Shown one piece after another: positions 48,413-58,451 of a DNA stretch of 64,000 bases. The translations under genes were made by a program, and so were the position numbers. Every line of letters begins with the position of its first letter. Position 1 is the stretch's first letter. Source of the stretch: Flavobacterium sp. (GTDB taxonomy: Bacteria > Bacteroidota > Bacteroidia > Flavobacteriales > Flavobacteriaceae). The DNA is taken from positions 1 to 64,000 of the forward strand of contig NZ_JAIXWA010000034.1 of NCBI RefSeq assembly GCF_027482425.1, given 5' to 3'. Below the pieces are notes generated by a model. The model saw only the letters and a list, made by a program, of their open reading frames with translations. It searched no databases and had not been told where the DNA came from.

Positions 48413-49866
48413 GCCTAAAACAGAAAGTTAAAAAAAGTTTATTTTGGACTTTTTCGGATCAAATCGTGGTTCAATTCGCCAATTTATTTTTTGGTTTATT
48501 TATTGCGCGTTTATTAGGTCCTGAATCTTTTGGCATAGTAGGTGTCGTGTTGATGTTTACAAATTTTGCTCAGTTATTTGTAGATATGGGTTTTGGGGCC
48601 GCAATTGTTCAAAATCAACAATTGACTTCCCAGCAATATGCTTCTGTTTTTTGGCTAAATTGTATTATGGCAAGTTTTATTTATTTGCTATTGTATTTTT
48701 TGTCCGATTTTGCAGCTCTTTTTTTTAATCAACCCATACTTTCCTCAGTAATCAAGGTGAGTAGTCTCACCATTATTCTTAATGCAACCTCCATTGTACA
48801 ATTTAATGTATTAATTAAGTCATTAAATTTTAAAAAGAAGGTGATCATCAATTGGGGATCTTTATTTTTAGGGTATGTTACTGCTATTGTTATGGCATTG
48901 AATGATTATGGTGTGTGGGCCATTGTAGCCATGTATTTAGTAAACAGTATTGTGCAAGTATTTATGGTGTGGGTGGATTCAAAATGGTATCCAACCTTGC
49001 GTTTTGAAATGGCTGTTATTCGTTCAATTTGGCACTTTGGACTGCCAGCTTTTGGGGATAATGTATTGAATTATTGGTCAAGAAATTTTGATAATTTTAT
49101 CATTGGTAAATGTCTTGGCACAACGCAACTAGGTATATATAGCCGCGCCTATTCCTTAATGTTATTGCCTGTAAAGAATTTGTCATCGGTAGTTTCTAAA
49201 GTTTTTTTTCCCGCTTTTTCCCAACGACAAGATGACCTAAGCATACTAGCCGATAATTATTTAAAATTAATCAAATATATAGCTGTACTTACCTTCCCTA
49301 TGCTTTTTGGATTGTCTTTGGTTTCAAAAGAATTTGTCCTTTTATTTTTGGGCGAAAAATGGTTGTCAATGATTCCTGTTTTATCTATTTTATCGATAGT
49401 AGGTGCTTTACAGTCTATTGTTACCTTAAATGGTGTGATTTATTATTCTTTGGGAAAAACCAAAATTGCTTTTCGAATATCGTTATTGGTCAACTTTGTT
49501 CTTTTAGTAAGCTTTTTTGTAGGAGTTCAGTATGGAATCAAGGGCGTTGCTTGGAGTTATCTACTGGCCAATATTTTACTTTTTTATCCGGTGTACACCA
49601 CGGCTATAAGTTTGTTGAACTTGAAAATTTCAAGAATATTTACCACGTTGAAGTCGGTTATTGCCGCAACCTTTGCTATGGCTGTAGGGGTTTATTTGAT
49701 AGCACTTATCTTAAATGTAACGCTTCTTCACGCTTTTATATTAAAAGTTAGTTTTGGATTGTTTATCTATTTGTGGGTGCTGTATCAATTAGAACCCAAG
49801 TTTATTGAAACAGTACTTTTGCAAATTCAAATGCAAATCAAAAGGGTCAGAAATGAAGATAATTAG
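48409..49866 (+). CDS. Wzx/WzxC-type polysaccharide flippase (MOP superfamily)
   Basis: 485 aa polytopic protein; ARLLGPESFGIVGVVLMFTNFAQLFVDMGFGAAIVQ. Confidence 0.93.
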   Translation: MSLKQKVKKSLFWTFSDQIVVQFANLFFGLFIARLLGPESFGIVGVVLMFTNFAQLFVDMGFGAAIVQNQQLTSQQYASVFWLNCIMASFIYLLLYFLSDFAALFFNQPILSSVIKVSSLTIILNATSIVQFNVLIKSLNFKKKVIINWGSLFLGYVTAIVMALNDYGVWAIVAMYLVNSIVQVFMVWVDSKWYPTLRFEMAVIRSIWHFGLPAFGDNVLNYWSRNFDNFIIGKCLGTTQLGIYSRAYSLMLLPVKNLSSVVSKVFFPAFSQRQDDLSILADNYLKLIKYIAVLTFPMLFGLSLVSKEFVLLFLGEKWLSMIPVLSILSIVGALQSIVTLNGVIYYSLGKTKIAFRISLLVNFVLLVSFFVGVQYGIKGVAWSYLLANILLFYPVYTTAISLLNLKISRIFTTLKSVIAATFAMAVGVYLIALILNVTLLHAFILKVSFGLFIYLWVLYQLEPKFIETVLLQIQMQIKRVRNEDN

Positions 49867-50911
49867 ATTGACAACACTTTTAGATTTTGGGGGGCAAGAA
49901 CGAAAGTATTTGTCCTTTACGCTGCATAAAGAATGGTTGCAGCACGAATTTATTTTTGCGGCTATTGGTACCGGAGGTTACACTTCGCAAGAGCTAATCC
50001 GTAGAGGATATTCTGTAAAAATTTTAAATTTAAATATTCATTTGATTCGTTGGAAGACCTTATGGGAAGTTTACAAATGGATTAAAAAAGAAAAACCAGA
50101 TGTAGTTCATACAGCAGCTGTTGAAGCCAATTTTTATGGAGTACTTGCTGCAAAGTTAGCAGGCGTTCCCGTAATTATTGCAGAAGAAATTGGTATTCCC
50201 AAGCATTCTCGAAAGACGCAATGGCTGATGCGTTTTATTTACCGATTTACAAAAACAGTAATTTGTGTGTCAAAAGCCGTTCATGAGTATTTGGTTCAAA
50301 TTCAAGAAATTCCTTATTCCAAAGGGACCGTTTTATATAATCCAGTCGATGAAAAACCTCGGATTAAATCATCAAATTCGAAAAAAACAATTGTAAGTGT
50401 TGGTCGTTTGGAAAAAGTTAAAAATCAAAAGCTTTTACTAGAAGTTTTACCCCAATTGAAAGACCCTACCCTACATTTAATTTTAGTTGGGGAGGGAAGA
50501 GAACGTCATATTTTAGAACAATTAATAGATTCGTTAAAAATTCAAAATCGCGTTACAATTACGGGCTTTGTTTCCAATCCTGAACATTATTTAGCCCAAG
50601 CTAATTTATTTGTTCTTCCATCCTTGTCGGAGGGGTTTGGTATTGCCGTACTTGAAGCCATGCAGCAAGGTATTCCGTGTTTGTGCACACGAGTGGGTGG
50701 AATTCCTGAGTTTATTGAAGATAATGAAAATGGTTGGTTGTTTGATCCAACAGATAAAACGGAGTTAATTCATAAAATCAACTTTTTCTTCGATTTGCCT
50801 GTTGATATTCAGGAGTCTATGGGTGAGCGCGGGAGAACGTCCGTTTTGAATCGTTTTTCAGTTGAGGAATACGTGACTCAGTTACAAAATCTTTATACCC
50901 GTTGGCAATGA
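49853..50911 (+). CDS. Glycosyltransferase family 4
   Basis: VSVGRLEKVKNQKLLLEVLPQL, VLPSLSEGFGIAVLEAMQQGIPCLCTRVGGIPEFI; ATG 49853 overlaps the flippase 3' end. Confidence 0.93.
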   Translation: MKIIRLTTLLDFGGQERKYLSFTLHKEWLQHEFIFAAIGTGGYTSQELIRRGYSVKILNLNIHLIRWKTLWEVYKWIKKEKPDVVHTAAVEANFYGVLAAKLAGVPVIIAEEIGIPKHSRKTQWLMRFIYRFTKTVICVSKAVHEYLVQIQEIPYSKGTVLYNPVDEKPRIKSSNSKKTIVSVGRLEKVKNQKLLLEVLPQLKDPTLHLILVGEGRERHILEQLIDSLKIQNRVTITGFVSNPEHYLAQANLFVLPSLSEGFGIAVLEAMQQGIPCLCTRVGGIPEFIEDNENGWLFDPTDKTELIHKINFFFDLPVDIQESMGERGRTSVLNRFSVEEYVTQLQNLYTRWQ

Positions 50912-52029
50912 TTCGAATCCTTCATATTGTTGAGACCATTGGTTCTGGGGGTGTTGAACGAAGACGCTTATTGCTGTGTAAAAATTTGGACCCTCAAAAG
51001 TATAAACAGCTTGTGGTATGCACACAAGCCTACGGTACATTTAAAGAGGAGTTTTTGAAATATGGTGTGGAGGTCATTGAAGTCGGAGTCCTAAAGTCAC
51101 CATTGGATTTTAAAATTCACAGAAAAGTGCAACGTATCATTCGGCAGTTTCAACCCGATATAATACATGGAGCCGTTTTTGAAGGGGTAACGCTAGCGGC
51201 CCTTAATGGATTTATTTGTAGGGTGCCGTATCGAATTATTGAGGAGACTTCTGCGCCTACAAATCGAAGTAAAAAGGCCAATTTATTGATGCAATTATTT
51301 GCCTTTCTCTCCCATCGTATCGTAGCCGTATCTCCTGCCACGCAAGGGTATCTTACGCAGCAGCTTCAGCTGCCTCAACGTAAATGTGTATTAATTAACA
51401 ATGGTGTAGCAATGCCTACTTTTTTATCGAATGAGCAAAAATTGCATTTAAGGAATCAGTTATCTCTAACTTCAGAAGATTTTGTTATTGGAAGTGTAGG
51501 TCGAATGCACGATGATTCGGTAAAACGATTCTCTGATTGTATTCGTGTAACTGCTCTTTTGAAAGCTCAAGGTGTCTCTGTAAAGTTGTTGTTGGTTGGC
51601 GGTGGTCGAGAGAAAAAAAGATATGAAGCTTTAGTTGAAGAATTAAGTCTATTCAATGAGGTGATTTTTACTGATTATCAAAATGATGTTCAGCCCTATT
51701 ATGAGATTATGGATTTATTTCTGTTGTTGTCGTCTACTGAGTCATTTGGGTTAGTTTTAGCAGAAGCAATGCTTCATAAATTACCTGTTGTTGCCACTAA
51801 TGTTGGCGGAATTCCGTATTTAGTTGATGATAATCATACCGGAATACTAATTAAAAATTATTCCCTAGAAACGATAGCAAGCCAAATCATTACCTTACAA
51901 GCCAATGTTTTCACAAGGAAAGAAATGGGTGAAAATGGGTTTCAAAAAGCGATGTCGAATTATACCGAAACTGCTTATAGTCAGTCTGTTGAGCGATTGT
52001 ATTTAAGCTTAATGGAAACTTTGAGTTAA
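50908..52029 (+). CDS. Glycosyltransferase family 4
   Basis: IGSVGRMHDDSVKRFSDCIRV, LLLSSTESFGLVLAEAMLHKLPVVATNVGGIPYLV. Confidence 0.93.
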   Translation: MIRILHIVETIGSGGVERRRLLLCKNLDPQKYKQLVVCTQAYGTFKEEFLKYGVEVIEVGVLKSPLDFKIHRKVQRIIRQFQPDIIHGAVFEGVTLAALNGFICRVPYRIIEETSAPTNRSKKANLLMQLFAFLSHRIVAVSPATQGYLTQQLQLPQRKCVLINNGVAMPTFLSNEQKLHLRNQLSLTSEDFVIGSVGRMHDDSVKRFSDCIRVTALLKAQGVSVKLLLVGGGREKKRYEALVEELSLFNEVIFTDYQNDVQPYYEIMDLFLLLSSTESFGLVLAEAMLHKLPVVATNVGGIPYLVDDNHTGILIKNYSLETIASQIITLQANVFTRKEMGENGFQKAMSNYTETAYSQSVERLYLSLMETLS

Positions 52030-52093
52030 TAAATTATTATTATTTTAATACCGAGAATTTACCTACTATTTTCATTTTATTTTTGAGAAAAAA

Positions 52094-52783
52094 ATGAATT
52101 TTCTCTTTTATAAAGTACTAGGTAAATTATTTAATTTCAGAAATGAGGAAGTACCTTCTTTTCTGTTACATGAATTGGTGCATCAAGGAGAAAACTTTCT
52201 ACCTTTTACTACATCTAGCCTAAAGTTTCGCGCATTAGCATGTATTTGCAACGATTTAGTGGTAAATCAAAGAAAAAATTATCTGGAATTTGGCGCTGGT
52301 TTATCCACCATACTTATAGCCCGATTAATTAAAAAAAACGGATTAGAAGCGCATGTTTATTCCCTTGAGGAAGATAAAGGTTGGATTGAGTACATTCAAC
52401 ACATCATCGATATAGAAGGACTGACGCAATTTGTTACTCTTTTTCATCTTCCCACACATCCTTCTTCATCACTTTCTCAGGCGTATATATATGATTTTGA
52501 AATACTTAAATCGCAACTAGATCCGTCAACACATTTTGACATCATCCTTGTTGATGGTCCTGCCGCATGGGAAAAACACAAAGTAAACAGTCGGTTAGGG
52601 AATGCTCAATTTATTGCAAATGCTATTGCTCCTGAGGCGACCGTCTTTATTGATAATGCCAATCGTGAAGGGGAGAAAAAATTAGTAGCGAAGCTATCCC
52701 AAGATTGTCAAGTAAAGCCAATATACATCGATCCTACTTTTGCCGTTTTAGTAAAAGGAAAACATTACAATTTTATTGTTTAA
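52094..52783 (+). CDS. Class I SAM-dependent methyltransferase-like protein
   Basis: NYLEFGAGLSTILIARLIKKN, DIILVDGPAAW. Confidence 0.65.
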   Translation: MNFLFYKVLGKLFNFRNEEVPSFLLHELVHQGENFLPFTTSSLKFRALACICNDLVVNQRKNYLEFGAGLSTILIARLIKKNGLEAHVYSLEEDKGWIEYIQHIIDIEGLTQFVTLFHLPTHPSSSLSQAYIYDFEILKSQLDPSTHFDIILVDGPAAWEKHKVNSRLGNAQFIANAIAPEATVFIDNANREGEKKLVAKLSQDCQVKPIYIDPTFAVLVKGKHYNFIV

Positions 52784-52786
52784 TCC

Positions 52787-53887
52787 ATGAGTAAGGCAAT
52801 TTATTTTTCAGGATTAAATGGAATACGAACAATTGCAGCTTTAGCTGTCGTGTTTAGTCACATCAATAATCGACTGCATTATTTTGGAGTGCCCAATTTA
52901 CCCTTATTGGATATCGCCAATTTTGGGGTTACCATTTTTTTTACTTTAAGCGGATTTTTAATCACCTATTTATTATTAGAGGAAAAAGAGAAAACCGGTA
53001 CGATAGCCCTTAAAAAATTTTACTGGAGAAGAGTTTTACGCATTTGGCCACTTTACTTTTTTTATTTGATACTTGTTATCTTATTAAATGACCCAAATAC
53101 ATTACAATGGGCTATTCTCTTTTTTGTTTTTATGGTTCCAAACTTTAGAAACTCATTTAAAGAAACGATAAATACGGTGCCGGGGAGTCATAATTTGACC
53201 TATATGATTGGCCATTATTGGTCGTTAGGTGTTGAAGAACAGTTTTATCTCTTTTGGCCACTGCTTGTTAAAAAGCTTAAAAGTATTTTGATTTTTGCCT
53301 GTGTTTTCCCCCTTATTTTTATTGTGTTTAAGCTTATTTTAAAAGTAACACAAGCACCCGAAGGATGGCTTACCTTTTTCCATTACACTCGATTTGGGTG
53401 TTTAGTCATTGGGGCGTTAGGGGCCTATTGGGTAAAGTATCAATATCAATCGATCCTTACATTTTTTACAAAACCCATAGTAGACTTGAGTTGCTGGTTG
53501 TTTTTATTGTTTTTGTCGTTGAATCAATTTCATATCGCTTCGATCATTGATCATGAAATTGTAGCCATAATAACACTTGGAATAATTTTTAATCAAGTGG
53601 TCAACCCGCGTCCATTGATAAATTTGGAACAGCCCTGGTTGGATTTTTTAGGTAAAATTTCCTTTGGCTTATATGTTTACAACCCTTTGGTGATTTATCT
53701 CGTCGCTTTGGGTCTTAAAGATTTTGATTTTGGGTCAATCTACCTTCGCTATGCTTTGATTTATGGGACTACAATTACAGTATTAATCGCAGTATCTTTT
53801 ATTTCGTATCAATTTTTAGAAAAAAGGTTTTTAAAACTCAAATCAAAGTTCACAGTTGTTCCTAGTTTCTCGAGTAAATTACAATAA
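52787..53887 (+). CDS. Acyltransferase 3 family membrane protein (OafA-like)
   Basis: FSGLNGIRTIAALAVVFSHI, FTLSGFLITYLLLEEK, YWSLGVEEQFYLFWPLL. Confidence 0.94.
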   Translation: MSKAIYFSGLNGIRTIAALAVVFSHINNRLHYFGVPNLPLLDIANFGVTIFFTLSGFLITYLLLEEKEKTGTIALKKFYWRRVLRIWPLYFFYLILVILLNDPNTLQWAILFFVFMVPNFRNSFKETINTVPGSHNLTYMIGHYWSLGVEEQFYLFWPLLVKKLKSILIFACVFPLIFIVFKLILKVTQAPEGWLTFFHYTRFGCLVIGALGAYWVKYQYQSILTFFTKPIVDLSCWLFLLFLSLNQFHIASIIDHEIVAIITLGIIFNQVVNPRPLINLEQPWLDFLGKISFGLYVYNPLVIYLVALGLKDFDFGSIYLRYALIYGTTITVLIAVSFISYQFLEKRFLKLKSKFTVVPSFSSKLQ

Positions 53888-53892
53888 TTAGA

Positions 53893-55083
53893 ATGAAAAA
53901 AATATTATTTATAAGTTGGGATGGTGCAGAGACCAATTACATGGAAGGCTTGTTTTTACCTATATTTCATGCTATTCAATCCAAAAGCGATTATCAATTT
54001 CACGTTATTCAATTTTCATGGAGCGATCCGTATAAAATAAGCAAGATTAAGGAGACAGCTTCAACGTATCAGATTTCCTACCAACATTTACCCGTTTATA
54101 AAAAACCTACGAACTTAATTGGTAGCGTTTATTCATTATTTAAAGGGAGAAAATTTGTCGAATCCTATATCATTAATAACGCTATCGATATTGTAATGCC
54201 TCGAAGTGTAATGCCTGCTTTTTTGGTAAATAAACTCCGAATTAGAGGATTTAAATTGGTTTTTGATGCCGATGGATTGCCATTAGAAGAACGTATCGAT
54301 TTTGGGGGATTAAATATGAATAGCCGCCATTATCGTTTTTTAAAGAAACAAGAGGATAAAATTTTAAGCCATTCCGATTTGGTGATCACGCGTTCAAAAA
54401 AATCGATTAATATTCATGCAGAGACCATAGGCGGAAAATCGTTGGAGAAGTTTTCAAGAGTAATTAATGGTAGGGATGTTAATTTTTTTAAACCCAATAA
54501 AGAGGCAAGAAAAAAGATTCGGGAAGAGTTAGGTGTTTCATCAAAAGATAAAGTTTTTGTCTATTGTGGCTCGCTTGGACCCCAATATTGTGTGGAGGAA
54601 ATGATTGAAATTTTTCGCCAATATTATGATAAAACAAAGTCTGGATATTTTTTGGTGTTAACCCCTAATGTAAATTTTATTCAAGAACGAATTCCACAGG
54701 AATTAAAAAGAATAATAATTGCAAAACAAATAAATTACCAAGATGTGCCCGCCTATCTTTCGGCAGCAGATATCGCCTTTTCCTTGCGTATTCCACGGTA
54801 TAGCATGCGCGGAGTTTTTCCGATAAAGTTAGCGGAGTATTTGTTGATGGGATTGCCTACGATCACCTCCAAAGGTATTGGCGATACGGAAGACCTACTG
54901 AAAGATGCTCCAGGGTGCTATATATTCAATCATTTTTCACGGAAGTCGATGATTTTGGTTGCTGATTTTGTAGAGAAATCGGAAACATTTGATAAGAATA
55001 AGATTAGAGATTTTGCCGAGAAAAATTTTTCAATAGAAAAAAGTGCAAAACAGTATATAAAAACCTTAGATAAACTGGTATGA
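53893..55083 (+). CDS. Glycosyltransferase family 4-like
   Basis: LVFDADGLPLEERIDFGG, KVFVYCGSLGPQYCVEEMIEIF, PIKLAEYLLMGLPTITSKGIGD. Confidence 0.85.
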   Translation: MKKILFISWDGAETNYMEGLFLPIFHAIQSKSDYQFHVIQFSWSDPYKISKIKETASTYQISYQHLPVYKKPTNLIGSVYSLFKGRKFVESYIINNAIDIVMPRSVMPAFLVNKLRIRGFKLVFDADGLPLEERIDFGGLNMNSRHYRFLKKQEDKILSHSDLVITRSKKSINIHAETIGGKSLEKFSRVINGRDVNFFKPNKEARKKIREELGVSSKDKVFVYCGSLGPQYCVEEMIEIFRQYYDKTKSGYFLVLTPNVNFIQERIPQELKRIIIAKQINYQDVPAYLSAADIAFSLRIPRYSMRGVFPIKLAEYLLMGLPTITSKGIGDTEDLLKDAPGCYIFNHFSRKSMILVADFVEKSETFDKNKIRDFAEKNFSIEKSAKQYIKTLDKLV

Positions 55084-56180
55084 ACATAATTTATTTAACC
55101 AAATATTCGCGCTTAGGAGCGAGTAGTAGATTGCGTAGTTATCAGTTTGAAGATTTGTTTTCTGATTGCAATATAGAAGCAAGCTATGCCCCTTTTTTTG
55201 ATGATGCGTATTTAAATTCGCTATATTTTAAAAAGCGAGTTGCCGTTCCTAAATTGTTGTTCTATTACATCCGACGTTTTTTGTTGTTATTCAAACTTTT
55301 TCAGTACGATAAAGTAGTTATTGAAAAAGAATTGTTTCCCTATTTACCTCCGGTTTTTGAAAGGCTAATCCGTTTTTTGGGTATTCATTATGTTGTCGAT
55401 TATGACGATGCTATTTTTCATAATTACGATTTGCATCCCAGTAAATTAGTACGATTTTTACTTAAAGATAAAATAGCAGCGGTAATGAGAAATAGCAGTT
55501 TGGTCATGGTGGGAAATGACTATCTTAAACAATATGCGCTCCAAAGTGGTGCAAAAAATGTGATAACATTGCCTACTGTAATTGACCTAGATCGCTATAC
55601 AATGCCGAGTTTCAAGGATGAAAAATCTAAAGTTGTTATTGGTTGGATGGGAAGCCCTACAACGTTTAAATATTTTAAATCACTGGAAAATGTCATTGTA
55701 AAACTCAATCGGAAATATGATCATCTTGAGTGGCATATTGTAGGGTCAAAATGGGATGATATGCCTAGTGATATGCAGTCCATTTATTGCTATGATTGGT
55801 CTGAAGCGTCAGAAGTGACTCAGTTAAATCGAATGGATATTGGCGTGATGCCATTATTTGAAACTCCTTGGGAAAAAGGAAAATGTGCCTATAAATTAAT
55901 TCAATATATGGGTGCAGGATTACCTGTTATTGCTTCACCTGTGGGTAAAAATAACGAAGTAGTATATGAAGGGATGAATGGATTTTTGGCCGAAACAGAA
56001 ACGGATTGGTTAAACTACTTGGAAGTTTTAATCCTCAATCAAAAGTTAAGAACTGAACTTGGAGCCAAAGGGCGATCAATAGTAGAGCAACACTATTCAA
56101 AAGAAATCAACTTTAGAACGCTTTTTGAAATTGTTACATTGCACAAAAATGTCCCTATACATTGCGTTAAATTTCAGTAA
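55080..56180 (+). CDS. Glycosyltransferase
   Basis: VDYDDAIFHNYD, VVIGWMGSPTTFKYFKSLE, GVMPLFETPWEKGKCAYKLIQYMGAGLPVIASPVG; ATGA overlap with the preceding gene. Confidence 0.9.
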   Translation: MNIIYLTKYSRLGASSRLRSYQFEDLFSDCNIEASYAPFFDDAYLNSLYFKKRVAVPKLLFYYIRRFLLLFKLFQYDKVVIEKELFPYLPPVFERLIRFLGIHYVVDYDDAIFHNYDLHPSKLVRFLLKDKIAAVMRNSSLVMVGNDYLKQYALQSGAKNVITLPTVIDLDRYTMPSFKDEKSKVVIGWMGSPTTFKYFKSLENVIVKLNRKYDHLEWHIVGSKWDDMPSDMQSIYCYDWSEASEVTQLNRMDIGVMPLFETPWEKGKCAYKLIQYMGAGLPVIASPVGKNNEVVYEGMNGFLAETETDWLNYLEVLILNQKLRTELGAKGRSIVEQHYSKEINFRTLFEIVTLHKNVPIHCVKFQ

Positions 56181-56183
56181 CTC

Positions 56184-57194
56184 ATGACCAATGATAAACT
56201 TCATGTTTTACAAAGCTTTAGAGGAATAGCAGCTTCAATGGTTGTTGTTCATCACGCTTTAAACGCCATGTTGTATTATCATCCTATTCGTTCTAATTTT
56301 TTACTTTTTTTATGTCATTTAGGTAAGTATGGTGTCGACTTTTTTTTCGTTTTATCAGGGTTTATCTTAACCTATGCCTATTCGCAAAAAAAACAAAATC
56401 CAATGCCTTGGCATCGGTTTATAACTGCTCGATTTATTCGTGTTTATATTCCTTTTTTACCGATTAGTTTAGCACTATACTTCTTTTATACCTATTATCC
56501 ACAATTTTCTAACGGTTCAAGGGATCTAAGTTTGTGGACATCTTTGACTTTATTTCCTGCTGGAAAGCCATCCTTGTCAGTGGCATGGACATTAAGTCAT
56601 GAAATGCTTTTTTACCTTTTATTTAGTATAATGTATATTGGCGAGAAGTATTGGAAAATTCTTTGTGCTATCTGGGTCATTGGAATTGGCATTGTGTATG
56701 TTGCTTTTTATGAAAGTACCAAGAATACTTTCTTTAGTTTTCTTTTTTCACCCTATACTATTGAATTTCTTGTCGGTTATGGCGCGGCCAAGTTCTATCT
56801 TCAAGGGAAATCGATTGCTAAAGAAATTTATCTTGTTTTGCTTGTATTGTTTTTTTCTTTGGTTGTTTATTTTCTTTGGAATCATTGGTATCCGATTCGG
56901 TTTTTAACCAATTTTCTCGTTGCCCTTATGAGTGCCATGTTGATTTTAAAATACATTAATAGTAAGAGGTCACCGTATCGAATATTTCTATTTTCTGGCA
57001 CGATTTCTTATTCTATTTATTTGATTCATAATCCAATACAGATTTTTATTATCCGTTTTTTCCCTGAGATTAATTCTATGACTTTAGTTTTTTTAGTGTT
57101 GTTGCTAATCCTATTCGTCGTACATTTGATGGCTTGGGTATATTTTCAAATTTTTGAGAATAAAGCCACAAGCATGATTAAAAAGTGGCTATAA
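56184..57194 (+). CDS. Acyltransferase 3 family membrane protein
   Basis: LQSFRGIAASMVVVHHALNAM, GVDFFFVLSGFILTYAYS, SVAWTLSHEMLFYLLF. Confidence 0.93.
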   Translation: MTNDKLHVLQSFRGIAASMVVVHHALNAMLYYHPIRSNFLLFLCHLGKYGVDFFFVLSGFILTYAYSQKKQNPMPWHRFITARFIRVYIPFLPISLALYFFYTYYPQFSNGSRDLSLWTSLTLFPAGKPSLSVAWTLSHEMLFYLLFSIMYIGEKYWKILCAIWVIGIGIVYVAFYESTKNTFFSFLFSPYTIEFLVGYGAAKFYLQGKSIAKEIYLVLLVLFFSLVVYFLWNHWYPIRFLTNFLVALMSAMLILKYINSKRSPYRIFLFSGTISYSIYLIHNPIQIFIIRFFPEINSMTLVFLVLLLILFVVHLMAWVYFQIFENKATSMIKKWL

Positions 57195-58349
57195 ATGGAT
57201 ATACTTTTTTTGATACTACTTGCTGTAGCAAGTTATATTTACTTCTATAAAGTACAAAAAAATTTAAGTAAGACTAATTTTATCAATTTAGTCTACCTCT
57301 ATTTCTATCATTTACTTTTTGGTTTGTATTACTATTTTTTTGTTTTTGGCGACTCTATAGGCTTTTGGAATCAATCCTCAATTTTAAGTTTTGAAACCTT
57401 TGTTTATTGTCTAACCGAGCAAAAAGGAACTTTATTTATTTATGCACTGAATTACATTCCCGCCAATTTATTAGGATTAAGTTATTTTACGGGAACTATG
57501 ATTTACACTTTTATTGGGTTTTTAGGAGTTAGTTATTTCTACAGATTGAGTATCGTTTTGATTCCTCAAAACCCCAGAATCAATTCGTATTCACTATTTC
57601 CACTACTATTTTTCTTACCTAATCTTCATTTCTGGAGTTGCGCTGTAGGCAAAGATACGCTACTGTTTTTCGCCATAGGAATTGGATCACTTGCTTTAAC
57701 AGACTTGAAGCGAAAGTGGATTTTTTTCCTTTTTGCTTTGTTTCTTTCCTATTTAGTTAGACCCCATATCACTTTATTTATTCTTGTGGCTTTGGCAATG
57801 AGTATTTTATTTGCACAAAGTACGGCTTTGTATAAAAAAGTTTTTCTTTCGGGGATAATGGTGGGACTTTTGTTGTATTTACTCCCCAATGTAATGGAGT
57901 TTGCTCGTTTAGAGGAGGCTACCATTGATAGTTTCAATAGTTTCGCTGAAACGAAAGCATCAAAGTTAGGTAGTGTAAATAATTCTACTGCAGTTGATAT
58001 TAGTAGTTATCCTTTTGTTTTTAAAGTTTTTACGTTTTTGTTTCGTCCATTGCCCTTTGATATCAATAGTATACCTACGCTTTTAGCCGCACTTGAAAAT
58101 CTTTTATTATTATTATTATTTGTGATTGGCTTTAAGTTTGCCTACTTCAAAAGCTTTAAATCGGCTCCTTTTGTAATTCGTTTCATGGTGTACTTTTTGA
58201 TTATTGGGACTATAGCTTTTTCGCAAACGCTTGGGAACTTGGGGATAATGTTGCGAATGCGTAATATGTTTCTACCGGCTATGCTATTTATTTTTTATTG
58301 GCACTTTTATTTTAGCACAACACCCCAAAGTCAAATGAAGCAAGAATAA
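57195..58349 (+). CDS. Polytopic membrane protein, candidate Wzy-type polymerase
   Basis: 384 aa, about ten TM helices, last gene of the glycosyltransferase/flippase run; no other polymerase candidate nearby. Confidence 0.6.
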   Translation: MDILFLILLAVASYIYFYKVQKNLSKTNFINLVYLYFYHLLFGLYYYFFVFGDSIGFWNQSSILSFETFVYCLTEQKGTLFIYALNYIPANLLGLSYFTGTMIYTFIGFLGVSYFYRLSIVLIPQNPRINSYSLFPLLFFLPNLHFWSCAVGKDTLLFFAIGIGSLALTDLKRKWIFFLFALFLSYLVRPHITLFILVALAMSILFAQSTALYKKVFLSGIMVGLLLYLLPNVMEFARLEEATIDSFNSFAETKASKLGSVNNSTAVDISSYPFVFKVFTFLFRPLPFDINSIPTLLAALENLLLLLLFVIGFKFAYFKSFKSAPFVIRFMVYFLIIGTIAFSQTLGNLGIMLRMRNMFLPAMLFIFYWHFYFSTTPQSQMKQE

Positions 58350-58451
58350 TCATAAAAAAGATTGTTAAGGATCAAATAGCGCCATATATCAAATTTTCAT
58401 TGATCAAATTGAAGTCAATAGGCATAAAAGAGTCCTTTTTTTTGGCAGATA

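Noticed and set aside
50908-50920. ATTCGAATCC resembling a tRNA T-arm
   Set aside because: Falls at the start of a glycosyltransferase CDS (MIRILHIV) with no acceptor or anticodon stems.
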